Positions 8,844 through 18,568 of a DNA stretch of 64,000 nucleotides are shown here, one piece after another; positions within the stretch are counted from its first letter, which is position 1, and each line of letters opens with the position of its first letter. Location of the stretch: positions 310,001-374,000 of the forward strand of contig CANLOY010000001.1 in the NCBI GenBank assembly GCA_947493005.1. The letters are read 5' to 3'. Below the pieces are notes generated by a model. It had not been told where the DNA came from and searched no databases. It was given only the letters and a program-made list of their open reading frames with translations. Both the position numbers and the translations under genes were made by a program. Source of the stretch: an uncultured Roseivirga sp. (lineage in GTDB: Bacteria; Bacteroidota; Bacteroidia; Cytophagales; Cyclobacteriaceae).

Positions 8844-9371
8844 ATGGAAATATATAAAGCACTCATAATATTGATCATTCTGTTCGTCCTGTTTCCATTA
8901 GCGACCTCTGCCCAGGAAAAAATCTATAACATAGAAACCGAAAGTGTATCAGAGTATGTAGACAAGATTCTCAATGGCCCTATTACCAAAGAAGGACTAG
9001 TAAAACTACCATATAAGGTCTGGTTCAATAAGAGTTACAAGACTTATGTAGTAGATACAAACACACTCAAAAACATTAAAAGAAAAAAACTGAAAGACTT
9101 AAAGATTTTGGTCTTTATGGGGACATGGTGTCACGATAGCAATCGCGAAATTCCTCGCCTCATCCGAGTATGTGAAGAGTTAGGTATTTATGATCAGTTA
9201 GAACTCTATGGCGTTGATGTAAACAAAAAGAGTCAACAGAAAAGAGAAGAAGGCTATAACATTAGAAAAACACCGACTATCATTTTACTAAAGGATGGAA
9301 AAGAAATAGCTCGCATCTTGGAACAACCTGAGATTTCATTTGAGCAGGATTTCGAAAAAATCTTAAAGTAA
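8844..9371 (+). CDS. Exported thioredoxin-like protein with a CxxS-type site
   Basis: This 175-aa protein has an N-terminal hydrophobic export segment ending at about residue 24 (ATSAQE) and a thioredoxin fold: the ILVFMGTWCHDSNREIPRL stretch at about 88-106, and the cis-Pro loop KTPTIILLKDGKEI near 142-155. The usual CxxC is CHDS, so only the nucleophilic Cys96 remains. That suggests isomerase-, mixed-disulfide- or peroxiredoxin-like chemistry and not simple dithiol reduction. It likely acts in the periplasm. The next gene begins one base after its stop region, so the two are probably co-transcribed. Partners are unknown. Confidence 0.8.
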   Translation: MEIYKALIILIILFVLFPLATSAQEKIYNIETESVSEYVDKILNGPITKEGLVKLPYKVWFNKSYKTYVVDTNTLKNIKRKKLKDLKILVFMGTWCHDSNREIPRLIRVCEELGIYDQLELYGVDVNKKSQQKREEGYNIRKTPTIILLKDGKEIARILEQPEISFEQDFEKILK

Positions 9372-9372
9372 T

Positions 9373-10533
9373 ATGCTTAATAACCAAAGACATCTTTTCA
9401 ATCTTCCGGACGACATCACCTACCTGAATTGTAGTTACATGTCTCCTATGCTAAAGTCAGTTGCAGAAATAGGCACCCATGCCATTTATGCCAAAGAAGA
9501 CCCAAGCAGTATCAAACCAGAAGATTTCTTTAATGGCACCAAAGCACTCCGTACGGAATTTGCCAAACTAATTAGTGCCCCTTCTGAAAGGTCATGTGCC
9601 ATAACACCATCAGTTTCTTATGCTTTGGCCAATGTAGCTAAGAATCTGAAGGCTGGTAAAGGTGATAACATAGTGATTGCTGATGAGCAGTTTCCAAGTA
9701 ACTTCTATGCATGGGATGTTTTATCAAAAGACAGGGGAATAGAACTGAAAGTAATTTCAGCACCTGATATTATAGAAGGCAGAGGTAAGCGCTGGAACGA
9801 AATGATTCTGGAAGCTATTGATAGCAATACCAAAATGATTGCGACAGGACATGTACACTGGGCAGATGGCACCAAGTTCGATTTGAAAGCCATTAGAAAA
9901 AGAGCTGATGAGATTGGTGCAATTCTGGTTATTGATGGCACGCAGTCTATTGGTGCGTTACCTTTTAGCGTAGAGGAATTCAGACCTGATGCCGTTGTAG
10001 CCGCTGGTTATAAATGGATGATGGGGCCTTATGCCTCTGGCGTTTCCTATTTTGGAGAGTATTTTCAAGATGGTAATCCGGTAGAAAATAACTGGATGAA
10101 TCGCTTGAACAGTGATGATTTTGCCAACCTGGTAAATTATCAGGAACAGTATCAATCAGGATCAATTCGTTATGAGGTGGGCGAAAGTGCCAACTTTATT
10201 TTAACCCCAATGTTGACAAGGGCAATAGCTCAAATCAATGAATGGGGACAACAAAACATACAAGATTATTGCAAGGAATTAACCACTCCTTACATTAAAG
10301 AATTGATAGAGCTTGGCGTTCGAGTTGAATCTGATGAGTACAGAGGTCAACATTTGTTTGGACTTAGGCTACCTGAGCATATGGCTATGGAAGATTTGAA
10401 GAATCGTTTTGCTGAGAGAAAAGTCTTTGTTTCAGTAAGAGGTAATTCCATTCGAATTTCCCCGCACCTCTACAATCTTGAAAGAGACATGGATGTACTC
10501 TTAGATGGTTTTAAGATAATGAGCCATGCATAA
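9373..10533 (+). CDS. Class V aminotransferase-fold PLP enzyme
   Basis: This 386-aa protein belongs to the fold-type I, class V family (cysteine desulfurase, isopenicillin-N epimerase, kynureninase relatives). Recognisable parts are the N-terminal YLNCSYMSP, the GDNIVIADEQFPSN segment near residue 97, the Asp in LVIDGTQSIGALP near 195, and the PLP-binding Lys in VVAAGYKWMMGPY near 215. No desulfurase-type catalytic Cys loop is obvious, so a desulfurase role is unlikely. It overlaps the DoxX gene by 8 bp. The reaction is not known; a generic aminotransferase call is the safe one. Confidence 0.85.
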   Translation: MLNNQRHLFNLPDDITYLNCSYMSPMLKSVAEIGTHAIYAKEDPSSIKPEDFFNGTKALRTEFAKLISAPSERSCAITPSVSYALANVAKNLKAGKGDNIVIADEQFPSNFYAWDVLSKDRGIELKVISAPDIIEGRGKRWNEMILEAIDSNTKMIATGHVHWADGTKFDLKAIRKRADEIGAILVIDGTQSIGALPFSVEEFRPDAVVAAGYKWMMGPYASGVSYFGEYFQDGNPVENNWMNRLNSDDFANLVNYQEQYQSGSIRYEVGESANFILTPMLTRAIAQINEWGQQNIQDYCKELTTPYIKELIELGVRVESDEYRGQHLFGLRLPEHMAMEDLKNRFAERKVFVSVRGNSIRISPHLYNLERDMDVLLDGFKIMSHA

Positions 10534-10930
10534 TCAAACCGTTGTTGCCTTTTTTGCAAGAGTATTACTGGGCATTATCTTCTTAATGCAAGGAATAGGT
10601 AAGGTTTTTACTTGGGGCATTGATGGAGTTTACAATAGCTTTAAGCCTTATGAGGAGACCTTTCTTCCAAAGTTTGCGGTAGTTTTTGCAGCATACTATA
10701 CTTCTTTTGCCGAGCTTATTTGTGGAGCCCTTTTGGTTATAGGCCTCTTCAGAAATTACGCGTTGTATGCACTGGCATTGGTTTTACTCATCGTATCATT
10801 TGGTCATGGACTAACATCTCCCATCTGGAATCTTAATGATGTGATGTGGCGAAGTATACTTTTGATCTTCCTACTTGTGATTCCTAAAGAATGGGACAAA
10901 TGGCAGGTTGAAAGATTAATCAGAAAATAA
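10526..10930 (+). CDS. DoxX family inner-membrane protein
   Basis: This 134-aa protein has four hydrophobic helices and the DoxX N-terminal pattern FFARVLLGIIFLMQGIGKV, followed by the ELICGALLVIGLFR helix. DoxX-like proteins are linked to redox and membrane oxidative-stress functions, but most members, including this one, have no assigned reaction. The start overlaps the upstream PLP enzyme by 8 bp, so the two are translated from one message. No other neighbour informs its role. Confidence 0.85.
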   Translation: MHNQTVVAFFARVLLGIIFLMQGIGKVFTWGIDGVYNSFKPYEETFLPKFAVVFAAYYTSFAELICGALLVIGLFRNYALYALALVLLIVSFGHGLTSPIWNLNDVMWRSILLIFLLVIPKEWDKWQVERLIRK

Positions 10931-11055
10931 CTTTCGAAAACTCACAAAAGAATAGATTGCTGATAAACAGTACATAAGGCCTATTTTGTCCTGTAAATTA
11001 CCGCATCAGAAAAATTATTCCAGCAATTGTGATTTTATAAACCATTCAATCTCCT

Positions 11056-11063
11056 TACATTTG
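11056..11063 (+). promoter_or_regulatory. Candidate Bacteroidota -7 box (TACATTTG) for guaB
   Basis: TACATTTG matches the Bacteroidota -7 consensus TAnnTTTG exactly and lies 32 bp before the guaB start. I see no good -33 TTTG at the expected spacing, so this is a moderate call. The same octamer stands ahead of the hydroxyproline operon at 56539. Confidence 0.5.
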
Positions 11064-11094
11064 TCCGGCAAATAAAACCAGTTCTTTATTTGCC

Positions 11095-12564
11095 ATGCCA
11101 CTAGATTCAAACAAATTCCTTTTCGAAGCACTTACCTACGATGACGTGCTTCTTCTCCCCGGATATTCAGAAGTTTTACCGAGAGACACAAACACAAAAA
11201 CTTGGTTGACAAAAAATATTCAATTGAATATTCCTTTGGTTTCAGCAGCCATGGATACTGTTACAGAGCACAAGTTAGCCATTGCTATGGCACTCGAAGG
11301 TGGTCTTGGCTTTATTCACAAAAACATGTCTGTAGAGCAGCAGGCTCAACAGGTAAGAAAGGTAAAGCGTTCTCAAAGCGGTATGATCCTGGATCCGGTA
11401 ACTCTTCCTGTGAACAGCACAGCCAAGGATGCCGAGATGATCATGAGAGAGAATAAAATTGGTGGAATCCCTGTAGTAGACAGCGACAAGAATCTCGTTG
11501 GTATTGTAACCAATCGCGACATGCGTTTCATTAAGAAAATGAATACGCCTGTTAAAGACATCATGACCCAGGACAACCTTGTAACTGGCAAAATGGGTAT
11601 AAGCCTGGATGGTGCCGAGGATATACTACAGCAATATAAAATTGAAAAACTTCCTATTGTAGATGAGCACGGCAAGCTTACAGGGCTGATCACCTATAAG
11701 GATATCTTAAAGAATCGCGACAGGCCGAATGCGTGCAAAGATGAGTTTGGTAGGTTAAGAGTTGGTGCAGCCGTTGGTGTAACACCTGATATTGATGAAA
11801 GAATTGCGGCATTAATCGGTGCTGGAGTAGATGTGGTAAGTATTGATACGGCACATGGACATTCTAAAGGGGTTATTGATACCGCCAAAAGAATTAAACA
11901 AGCCCACCCTGACCTTGACGTAATTGTAGGAAACATTGCTACCGCTGAAGCCGCAAAAGCACTAGTAGAAGCTGGTGCAGATGCGATTAAAGTAGGTGTG
12001 GGCCCTGGAAGTATTTGTACCACAAGGGTAATTGCCGGTGTGGGCATGCCACAGCTTTCGGCAGTTTATGAAGCTGCCAAAGCAATAAAGGGTTCTGGTG
12101 TTCCAATTATTGCCGATGGTGGTATCCGGTACTCTGGGGATGTAGTAAAAGCAGTAGCGGCAGGAGCCAGTACTATCATGATTGGTTCTTTGTTAGCAGG
12201 TACCGAAGAAGCACCTGGTGAAATGATCCTTTTTGAAGGGAGAAAATTTAAATCGTATCGTGGTATGGGCTCGGTTGAAGCCATGGAAGATGGGTCTAAG
12301 GACCGTTACTTCCAGGATGCTGAAGATGACATCAAAAAGCTTGTACCAGAAGGTATTGTAGGGCGTGTTCCTTTCAAAGGCCTGGTACAGGAAGTTCTTT
12401 ATCAGATAACTGGTGGACTACAAGCCGGGATGGGCTACTGCGGTGCAGCAAACATTGAACAAATGCAGGAAGCCAAGTTTGTTAAGATCACTGGTGCAGG
12501 TGTTAAGGAAAGTCATCCTCATGATATCTCTATCACTAGAGAAGCACCTAATTACAGTAGATAA
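11095..12564 (+). CDS. guaB: Inosine-5'-monophosphate dehydrogenase GuaB
   Basis: GuaB oxidises IMP to XMP with NAD+, the committed step of guanine nucleotide synthesis. The 489-aa length is normal. The TIM-barrel start [11 protein letters not shown] is at residues 13-23. Two CBS domains lie at about 95-205, the catalytic loop [17 protein letters not shown] (nucleophilic Cys) is near 300, and the flap segment with RYFQD is near 405. A single standing gene with its own -7 box, it is transcribed away from the upstream gene block. Nothing unusual is seen. Confidence 0.98.
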   Translation: MPLDSNKFLFEALTYDDVLLLPGYSEVLPRDTNTKTWLTKNIQLNIPLVSAAMDTVTEHKLAIAMALEGGLGFIHKNMSVEQQAQQVRKVKRSQSGMILDPVTLPVNSTAKDAEMIMRENKIGGIPVVDSDKNLVGIVTNRDMRFIKKMNTPVKDIMTQDNLVTGKMGISLDGAEDILQQYKIEKLPIVDEHGKLTGLITYKDILKNRDRPNACKDEFGRLRVGAAVGVTPDIDERIAALIGAGVDVVSIDTAHGHSKGVIDTAKRIKQAHPDLDVIVGNIATAEAAKALVEAGADAIKVGVGPGSICTTRVIAGVGMPQLSAVYEAAKAIKGSGVPIIADGGIRYSGDVVKAVAAGASTIMIGSLLAGTEEAPGEMILFEGRKFKSYRGMGSVEAMEDGSKDRYFQDAEDDIKKLVPEGIVGRVPFKGLVQEVLYQITGGLQAGMGYCGAANIEQMQEAKFVKITGAGVKESHPHDISITREAPNYSR

Positions 12565-12620
12565 TATTTTAAAATACAGGCTGCCTTAAAAACAAAAAAC
12601 AGTGCCATTCTGAGCAAATC

Positions 12621-12656
12621 GAAAGAACCTGTTCAATCTAAAACTAAGGTTCTTTC
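12621..12656. repeat. 9-bp inverted repeat between guaB and the AstE-like gene
   Basis: GAAAGAACC (12621-12629) and GGTTCTTTC (12648-12656) are exact inverted copies separated by 18 nt. No T-run follows on either strand, so a standard Rho-independent terminator is doubtful. It could be a weak terminator or mRNA processing hairpin for guaB, or an operator upstream of the next gene. Confidence 0.4.
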
Positions 12657-12707
12657 ACCTAAAAGGGCTAAGAATATTGGTAACGCAGAAACTGGCCTTC
12701 TTTTTAC

Positions 12708-13592
12708 ATGGAGAGAATCATAGCCTCAAAAACAGGAAACAGCAAAGAAATACTAATAGTATTGATTGGCAGCCTACATGGCAATGAAAAGGAAGGTGTC
12801 GAGGCGATAAACAGAACTTTTGAAAAACTGAACAAAGAAGGTCTTCCAATAAACGGAAAGATTGTAGGAGTTGTCGGTAATTTACAAGCCATAGGGTTAA
12901 ATCAACGCTTTATTGATCATGACCTAAATCGCTGCTGGACGGAAGACTACATTCAAAAATGCCTGAGCTCTACCGAATCACTTACTTATGAAGACAAGGA
13001 ACTGATAGCACTGTATCACCTCCTGAATGATATTCTGGCTCAGGACTACCAAAAGAAGTTCGTCATTGATTTACACACCACTTCTGCCGACAATGGAAAC
13101 TTTTTAGTTTACCCTGGTAAAATCAACGACTCTACTATTGCCAGAAAATTAGGACTTCCTATGATTACCAACCTTGATGATTACCTGGAAGGCACCACAC
13201 TTTTACAATACTATTCTTCTGATGAAGTAACCTCTTTTGCATTTGAAGGAGGTCAAATTGGTTCTCCCAAGGCCATAGACGTGCATTCAAAAGGAATCTG
13301 GCAACTTCTTCAATTATCGGGTATCATACCCAATTCTGGTTTTTCTGAAAAACTGATTGAAAGTGAAGAAGCACTACCTTCTTTATTAAAGGTGGTTTAC
13401 AGACATGGTGTAAAACCAGATGATGAATTTAAAATGAAAGCAGGTTTCAGAAGCTTTCAACCAGTTCAAAAAGGAGAACTGATTGCTACTGATAAAAACG
13501 GAAGTATACTATCTCCAGGTAAGGGACTAATCTTTATGCCCCTTTATCAAGCCGCTGGCAACGATGGCTTCTTTATAGTGGAAGAAGTCTAG
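12708..13592 (+). CDS. Succinylglutamate desuccinylase/aspartoacylase (AstE/AspA) family metallohydrolase
   Basis: This 294-aa zinc-dependent amidohydrolase carries the M14-like metal set: HGNEKEG (His and Glu) near residue 25, DLNRCW near 72 and DLHTTSADNG near 122. Family enzymes remove acyl groups from N-acylated amino acids such as N-succinylglutamate or N-acetylaspartate. The arginine succinyltransferase genes expected beside a true astE are absent, so the substrate stays open. It stands alone, and its 3' end faces the convergent FMN reductase gene. Confidence 0.85.
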   Translation: MERIIASKTGNSKEILIVLIGSLHGNEKEGVEAINRTFEKLNKEGLPINGKIVGVVGNLQAIGLNQRFIDHDLNRCWTEDYIQKCLSSTESLTYEDKELIALYHLLNDILAQDYQKKFVIDLHTTSADNGNFLVYPGKINDSTIARKLGLPMITNLDDYLEGTTLLQYYSSDEVTSFAFEGGQIGSPKAIDVHSKGIWQLLQLSGIIPNSGFSEKLIESEEALPSLLKVVYRHGVKPDDEFKMKAGFRSFQPVQKGELIATDKNGSILSPGKGLIFMPLYQAAGNDGFFIVEEV

Positions 13593-13667
13593 TTGAATCT
13601 GTTGAATACTGAATGGGACTGCCCCCTTCAGGTTTGACCAGATCAACGGAAATAAACATACTGTTAA

Positions 13668-14192
13668 TCATTGATCTAATGCAGTCGTGAACTCATTCAG
13701 GGCTTTGTTTAATTCGAGTTCATTTTCGATTACCTCTCCATCTTGGAATGTATCATAAAATTTGGCCAAACTAAAAGTGGATACGACATTGGCTCCCAAA
13801 AAGGGAAGTAAGGTTTTAACATGCTCGGTTACATACTTTCCTCCAGATGGTCCGGGAGAAGTACTTAATAGCATTACAGGTTTGTTACCAAAAACATTTC
13901 TATCATGTCTTGACAACCAATCAATGGTGTTCTTAAACAGAGCCGTCATTGAACCATTGTGTTCAGGCAAAGCAATCACATAAGCATCGTATTCCTGAAG
14001 CTTATCAAACAGGCCTAGAATTTTATTTGGAATTCCTTCTGCTTCCTCAAGATCGGTGCTATAGATTGGAACGCTTTTGTCCAAATCAAACGTGTTTCTT
14101 GCTCCTTGAATTTTACTTAGAGTACTTTCTAGCAACTCCTTATTTATTGACCTTGAATTGCCGCTAGCCGATATGCCTGCTATTTTCTTCAT
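13668..14192 (-). CDS. NADPH-dependent FMN reductase / flavodoxin-like oxidoreductase
   Basis: This 174-aa protein has the flavodoxin-like fold of the NADPH:FMN reductase family: GISASGNSRSINKEL at the N-terminus (FMN phosphate loop), ALPEHNGSMTALFKNTIDWLSR near residue 95-116, and STSPGPSGGKY near 130. It probably transfers electrons from NADPH to FMN or quinone or azo acceptors in the cytoplasm. The gene lies 72 bp downstream of, and in the same direction as, a Crp/Fnr-type regulator gene that may control it. Confidence 0.88.
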   Translation of the reverse strand: MKKIAGISASGNSRSINKELLESTLSKIQGARNTFDLDKSVPIYSTDLEEAEGIPNKILGLFDKLQEYDAYVIALPEHNGSMTALFKNTIDWLSRHDRNVFGNKPVMLLSTSPGPSGGKYVTEHVKTLLPFLGANVVSTFSLAKFYDTFQDGEVIENELELNKALNEFTTALDQ

Positions 14193-14264
14193 TTTGTTAT
14201 GTTTTTAATTTCATAACAAAGATTTATGGATTGACAGCAGATTCTCTTAAAGTAGTTTAATAAA

Positions 14265-14900
14265 TCAAGGGAGGGTCAGTTTCTTTCGAATCATGCTTAA
14301 AAACTCTGGAGTAATACCCAAATAGCTCGCAATGTGCTTCTGGGAAATTCTTTGGCTCACGTTTGGGTAAACTTTTAAAAAATCAAGGTATCTCTCCTCT
14401 GCTGTGAAGCATAAGGTTTGCTCAATTCTTTTCTGATGTGCAATAATTGCGTTTTCAAATAGCTTATTGAAATAGAGTGTGATCATTGGTATTCTTTCTA
14501 CCAACTCATCCTTGCCTTCTTTTGTGATGCATAATACATGCGTATTTTCTAATGCCTGAATATTCTGAGTGGCCATTTCTTGTTTGTAGAATCCCTTAAA
14601 ATCTCCAGTCCACCAATTTTCTGTAGCAAACAATAAATTGTGTTCATTGCCATTCATATCAATGACAAATGTTCGGAGGCATCCATTTATCACAAAAAAG
14701 TCATGTTTCACTAAGGAATCGGAGTTCAACAGGTATTGCCTCTTCTTTATCTCCTTATGTTCAAAATAGTGAGGAATTATCGACTCCTCTTCTTTAGAAA
14801 GCCGAACGTGCTTCTTTATATGATCAAGTAATTGGTTTATAAGCGTTTTATTATCATCAACAATCACTACTTTGATAGTTTGGGCAAACTTACATATCAA
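14265..14900 (-). CDS. Crp/Fnr family transcriptional regulator
   Basis: This regulator of up to 211 aa has a cAMP-binding-like beta-roll (about residues 45-140, with FFVINGCLRTFVIDMNGNEHNL) and a C-terminal helix-turn-helix (ISQKHIASYLGITPEFLSMIRKKL region, split here as ISQKHIASYLG and ITPEFLSMIRKKL). No Cys cluster for an Fe-S centre is seen. The start is unsure: the longest frame opens at a TTG (14900), no in-frame ATG lies near the expected N-terminus, and a GTG near 14864 is an alternative. Ligand and regulon are unknown; the adjacent FMN reductase gene is the likely target. Confidence 0.85.
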   Translation of the reverse strand: MICKFAQTIKVVIVDDNKTLINQLLDHIKKHVRLSKEEESIIPHYFEHKEIKKRQYLLNSDSLVKHDFFVINGCLRTFVIDMNGNEHNLLFATENWWTGDFKGFYKQEMATQNIQALENTHVLCITKEGKDELVERIPMITLYFNKLFENAIIAHQKRIEQTLCFTAEERYLDFLKVYPNVSQRISQKHIASYLGITPEFLSMIRKKLTLP

Positions 14901-14978
14901 GCAAATTATCGCTACAATTGAAATTTACTTATTATAGTTCAAAGCCTCTATCACCAGTAGAGTCTTTATGTCGCTCCA

Positions 14979-15006
14979 ACAAAAAAGCCATCCCTTACGG
15001 AATGGC
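14979..15006 (-). terminator. Rho-independent terminator of secDF
   Basis: On the minus strand, GCCATTCC pairs with GGGATGGC around a short loop, followed at once by TTTTTTGTTGG. It lies 30 bp past the secDF stop at 15036, in the correct orientation. Confidence 0.85.
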
Positions 15007-15035
15007 CCTTTCAATCTAAATCTAATATCTGAATA

Positions 15036-18000
15036 CTAGCTCTGTTGCGCAGTAGCTTCTGCTTTTGCAGCGGCTCTGGCTCTGGCTGTATCTCTTTCTT
15101 TATCAGCAGCAGCATCCAATGACTTTCTAGTTAAGTCAACTACAGTTGGAGTAGCCACAAAAACTGAAGAGTAGGTACCTACCAAAATACCAATCAACAA
15201 TGCGAACGAGAACCCTCTCAGTACTTCACCACCAAAGATGAATAGTACCAATACCACAATCAAAGTAGTCATTGAAGTAATCAATGTACGGCTGATGGTA
15301 GAGTTGATAGACTCATTGAATGTTCCAATCAAATCCTTAGAACCTTTCAACTGAAGGTTTTCCCTGATACGGTCAAATACTACCACGGTATCGTTTATTG
15401 AGTAACCAATAATGGTTAGTAATGCTGCGATAAACACCTGATCTATCTCGTAGCTAATGCCCAACCAACCTGCAATAGCAAAAGCAGAAAGTACGATGAA
15501 TGCATCGTGTACCAAGGCTACAATCGCACCAAGTGAGAATTGCCATCTTCTAAATCGAATCAGGATATAAATGAATATCGCCAGGATGGCCAAACCGAAT
15601 GATTTGAAAGATGAATTCTTGATGTCATCAGCAATGGTTGCTCCTACTTTAGACGAACCTGCAATAGTAAACTGACCTGCTTCAACATCCAGTTTTCCAT
15701 CCATGAAAGTCTTCCCTGTTGCAGAGGCAAGTCCCTGAACAAGTGTGCCTCTTACATCATCATCGGCTTGAGTAGATTCTTCATCTACCTTATAAGAAGT
15801 GGTAATCTTCAATACATTGCTTGAGTTATACTCTTTTACTTCTACACCATCTTCTGTAAACACACCAGCCGATAATGCTGCTTTCACATCAGAAGCCACC
15901 ATTGGCTCATCAAACTTCACAATGTAAGATCTACCTCCTTTGAAATCTACTCCTAATCTCAATCCATTTGTAGTCAATGCTAAAGCACCAACAGCAATGA
16001 TAATTACAGAGATCATGTAAGCCAACCTTCTTTTTCCAAGGAAGTCGAAGTTGATGTTGGTTAACCAACCTTTTGAGAAAGGTGTTTCGAAAGAAATGTT
16101 GCTGTCGTTTCCTTTTCTGGTCATGCGCGTCACCACAACTCTTGTAATAAATACAGCTGAGAAGAATGAACAAACAATACCAATCATTAAGGTTACTGCG
16201 AATCCTTTAACAGGACCCTGGCCTAACCAATAAAGAATTACACCTGTAAGGAAGGTAGTTACGTTGGCATCTATAATAGAACTATATGCTTTCTTATAAC
16301 CTGAATTGATTGCCTGAAGCAATGGAATACCATTTCTGAGTTCCTCTCTGATCCTTTCAAAAATCAGTACGTTGGCATCAATCGACATACCAATAGTCAA
16401 TACAATACCGGCAATACCAGGAAGCGTAAGAGCTGCATTAAGGTTGGCCAGAATACCCATGATAAAGAAGATGTTGAAAAGCAACGCTACGTTTGCCACA
16501 ATACCCCCTTTAGAATAGTATGCAATCATGAAGATTACTACAATTAGCAAACCTGCAAGTATCGAAGTTACTCCTTGTCTTTGTGCCTCAATACCCAAAG
16601 TTGGTCCGATTACTGCTTCTTCTACAATTCTGGTAGGTGCTGGTAATGAACCTGCTTTAAGAATGTTTGCGAGGTCTTCTGCTTCTTCCACCGTAAAGTT
16701 TCCGCTGATCAAAGAGCTACCATTTGCAATAGGCTCATTCACATTTGGTGCAGTGTATACATAGTTATCCAATACAACTGCTACTTGTCTACCCACATTC
16801 TGAGTAGTCAGGTTTTTCCATTTTTTCGCACCGATAGAGTTCATCTGCATACTCACTGAAGGGCGAGCTAATTCATCAAGACTCTGACGGGCGTCAGTAA
16901 TTACTTCACCAGTTAAAGGCGCTTCACCTCTACCTGTTTTAATTGCAAAAAGCTCTAACAGTTCATCTGTTTTTTCAGCAACCTTAATCTTCCATTTAAA
17001 GCTCAGGTTGTTAGGAATTAACCTGGCAATTGATGGGTGTTCCAAAACTCTGTTAATTCTACCTGTATCAGCCAGGCTATAGAAGAATCCTTGATAAGGT
17101 CCTTGCTTTTGTAAAGCAAAGAAACTTGAAACACCTGGTTGCTCCAAGGCAGTTGAATCATTTGCAGCACTATCTGCCGACTGGGCTAATTGCGCTTCCA
17201 GTTCAGTTGTTGCTTCAGAATCAGCTGGCTTCAACTCAGAGTTTAAGTCAGTAGTACCGGACTTGTCATTCTTTTCGATTCTAACCAACTCATCATTGAT
17301 TGCATTAAGTGTTGTTGCAATCTCATTCGGCTGGTATACTTCCCAGAATTCCAACTTGGCAACACCTTGAAGGAGTTTTCTTACACGCTCAGGATTATCT
17401 ACACCTGGCAATTCAATTTGAATTCTACCAGTACCTTGTAGTCTCTGAATGTTTGGTTGTGAAGTACCAAAACGGTCAACTCTTGTTCTTAAAATCTGGA
17501 AAGCTCTGTCGATCGCCTGATTTACTTCAGTATCAATCACTCCCATTACTTCTGAGTTCGAAGACTCAAAGCTGATTTTTCCTCTGTTAGCCGCGTTTGA
17601 GAATATTCTACTCAATCTTCCACCCGGGCTTACCTCAGTGTATGCTTCCTGAAAAAGTGAAGTGAACGAAGACTGGCTATCTTTCTGACGTTCTTGTGCT
17701 AACTCCAATGCTCTCAAGAAATCCGGATCTTTGCTGTTACCAGAAAGCCCTTTGATAATCTCTATTGGAGACACCTCAAGCGTTACATGCATACCACCTT
17801 GAAGGTCTAGTCCAAGGTTCAGCTCTATTTCTTTAATTTCCTTATAGGTAAATTCTTTACCCAGAATATTCAATACTGGTTCCATCCAGATTGAATCAAG
17901 ATAAGCCTGCTTCTTAGGCTGATCTACAACTCCACTTTCGTCTGTTGAAAATTCAACTGCATCTGCTTGTATTCCTCTTGAAAAGAAGGTAATTGATAGG

Positions 18001-18062
18001 TAATACAAACAAAGCGCTGTAATGACGATAGTCAGAAAAACGATTGTATTCTTATTTTTCAT
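15036..18062 (-). CDS. secDF: Fused protein translocase subunit SecDF
   Basis: SecDF uses the proton gradient to help pull exported proteins through SecYEG. This 1008-aa fusion is the usual Bacteroidota form. It has an N-terminal TM near residues 8-25, the LGLDLQGGMHVTLEV motif near 88-102, a long periplasmic P1 region, and a SecD TM block from about 490 to 650 (IGMSIDANVLIFERIREEL). A second N-terminal TM and LGVDFKGGRSY follow near 675-710, then the SecF TM block from about 820 (GYSINDTVVVFDRIREN). An acidic, Ser/Thr-rich insert near 265-300 is probably disordered. It is transcribed alone, with its own terminator. Confidence 0.98.
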   Translation of the reverse strand: MKNKNTIVFLTIVITALCLYYLSITFFSRGIQADAVEFSTDESGVVDQPKKQAYLDSIWMEPVLNILGKEFTYKEIKEIELNLGLDLQGGMHVTLEVSPIEIIKGLSGNSKDPDFLRALELAQERQKDSQSSFTSLFQEAYTEVSPGGRLSRIFSNAANRGKISFESSNSEVMGVIDTEVNQAIDRAFQILRTRVDRFGTSQPNIQRLQGTGRIQIELPGVDNPERVRKLLQGVAKLEFWEVYQPNEIATTLNAINDELVRIEKNDKSGTTDLNSELKPADSEATTELEAQLAQSADSAANDSTALEQPGVSSFFALQKQGPYQGFFYSLADTGRINRVLEHPSIARLIPNNLSFKWKIKVAEKTDELLELFAIKTGRGEAPLTGEVITDARQSLDELARPSVSMQMNSIGAKKWKNLTTQNVGRQVAVVLDNYVYTAPNVNEPIANGSSLISGNFTVEEAEDLANILKAGSLPAPTRIVEEAVIGPTLGIEAQRQGVTSILAGLLIVVIFMIAYYSKGGIVANVALLFNIFFIMGILANLNAALTLPGIAGIVLTIGMSIDANVLIFERIREELRNGIPLLQAINSGYKKAYSSIIDANVTTFLTGVILYWLGQGPVKGFAVTLMIGIVCSFFSAVFITRVVVTRMTRKGNDSNISFETPFSKGWLTNINFDFLGKRRLAYMISVIIIAVGALALTTNGLRLGVDFKGGRSYIVKFDEPMVASDVKAALSAGVFTEDGVEVKEYNSSNVLKITTSYKVDEESTQADDDVRGTLVQGLASATGKTFMDGKLDVEAGQFTIAGSSKVGATIADDIKNSSFKSFGLAILAIFIYILIRFRRWQFSLGAIVALVHDAFIVLSAFAIAGWLGISYEIDQVFIAALLTIIGYSINDTVVVFDRIRENLQLKGSKDLIGTFNESINSTISRTLITSMTTLIVVLVLFIFGGEVLRGFSFALLIGILVGTYSSVFVATPTVVDLTRKSLDAAADKERDTARARAAAKAEATAQQS

Positions 18063-18161
18063 TATTAATAAATATGATTCAAAAAGATTAAATAGGTAAT
18101 TATAAGCGCAAAACGCTTTTGATAAGGTTCAGACAAGAACCACGAAATGTATTATGCTAAA

Positions 18162-18530
18162 CTATGGCGCGTTCGGTGATTGAATTTGCCGAAAGAGTGT
18201 TTTAAAGTGCGGAGAATTGTAAAGCGTAACTTCAGGTCTAAGATGTACTTTCTCCTCTGTTTCACGAATTACTTCTCCAATGAAAATTGCTTGAAAAGGC
18301 TCAAGTTCAAAACCACTTACTGGTAGTAATACCTGAGTAGACAGCGAATAGGCCAAGTCTTGTTCTGATTCCTTGTCAGCATCTTCTTCGTCTGCTTCTA
18401 TAATTTCCTCACATATCTGCTCGCAATGGTAATCCACTACTTCTTGCGACACTACAAAAACTGCTACAAGTATTCCTAGCAGAAAGAATAATGACTTTTT
18501 CAAGTTTGATATGTAAACTGGGCTTTTCAT
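18162..18530 (-). CDS. Small single-pass membrane protein of unknown function
   Basis: This 122-aa protein has one N-terminal hydrophobic segment at about residues 12-28 (LFFLLGILVAVFVVS) followed by a very acidic stretch (EEIIEADEEDADKESEQD) near 38-57. The rest looks globular and has two Cys just after the membrane segment (HCEQIC). I do not recognise a family. It lies 99 bp upstream of secDF in the same direction, so it could share its transcript, and it is separate from udk upstream. A signal-anchor or lipoprotein-free exported protein is the most that can be said. Confidence 0.6.
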   Translation of the reverse strand: MKSPVYISNLKKSLFFLLGILVAVFVVSQEVVDYHCEQICEEIIEADEEDADKESEQDLAYSLSTQVLLPVSGFELEPFQAIFIGEVIRETEEKVHLRPEVTLYNSPHFKTLFRQIQSPNAP

Positions 18531-18568
18531 GAAGCGGGCACGAATTTAATAAAAGGATGGAAGAAAAA

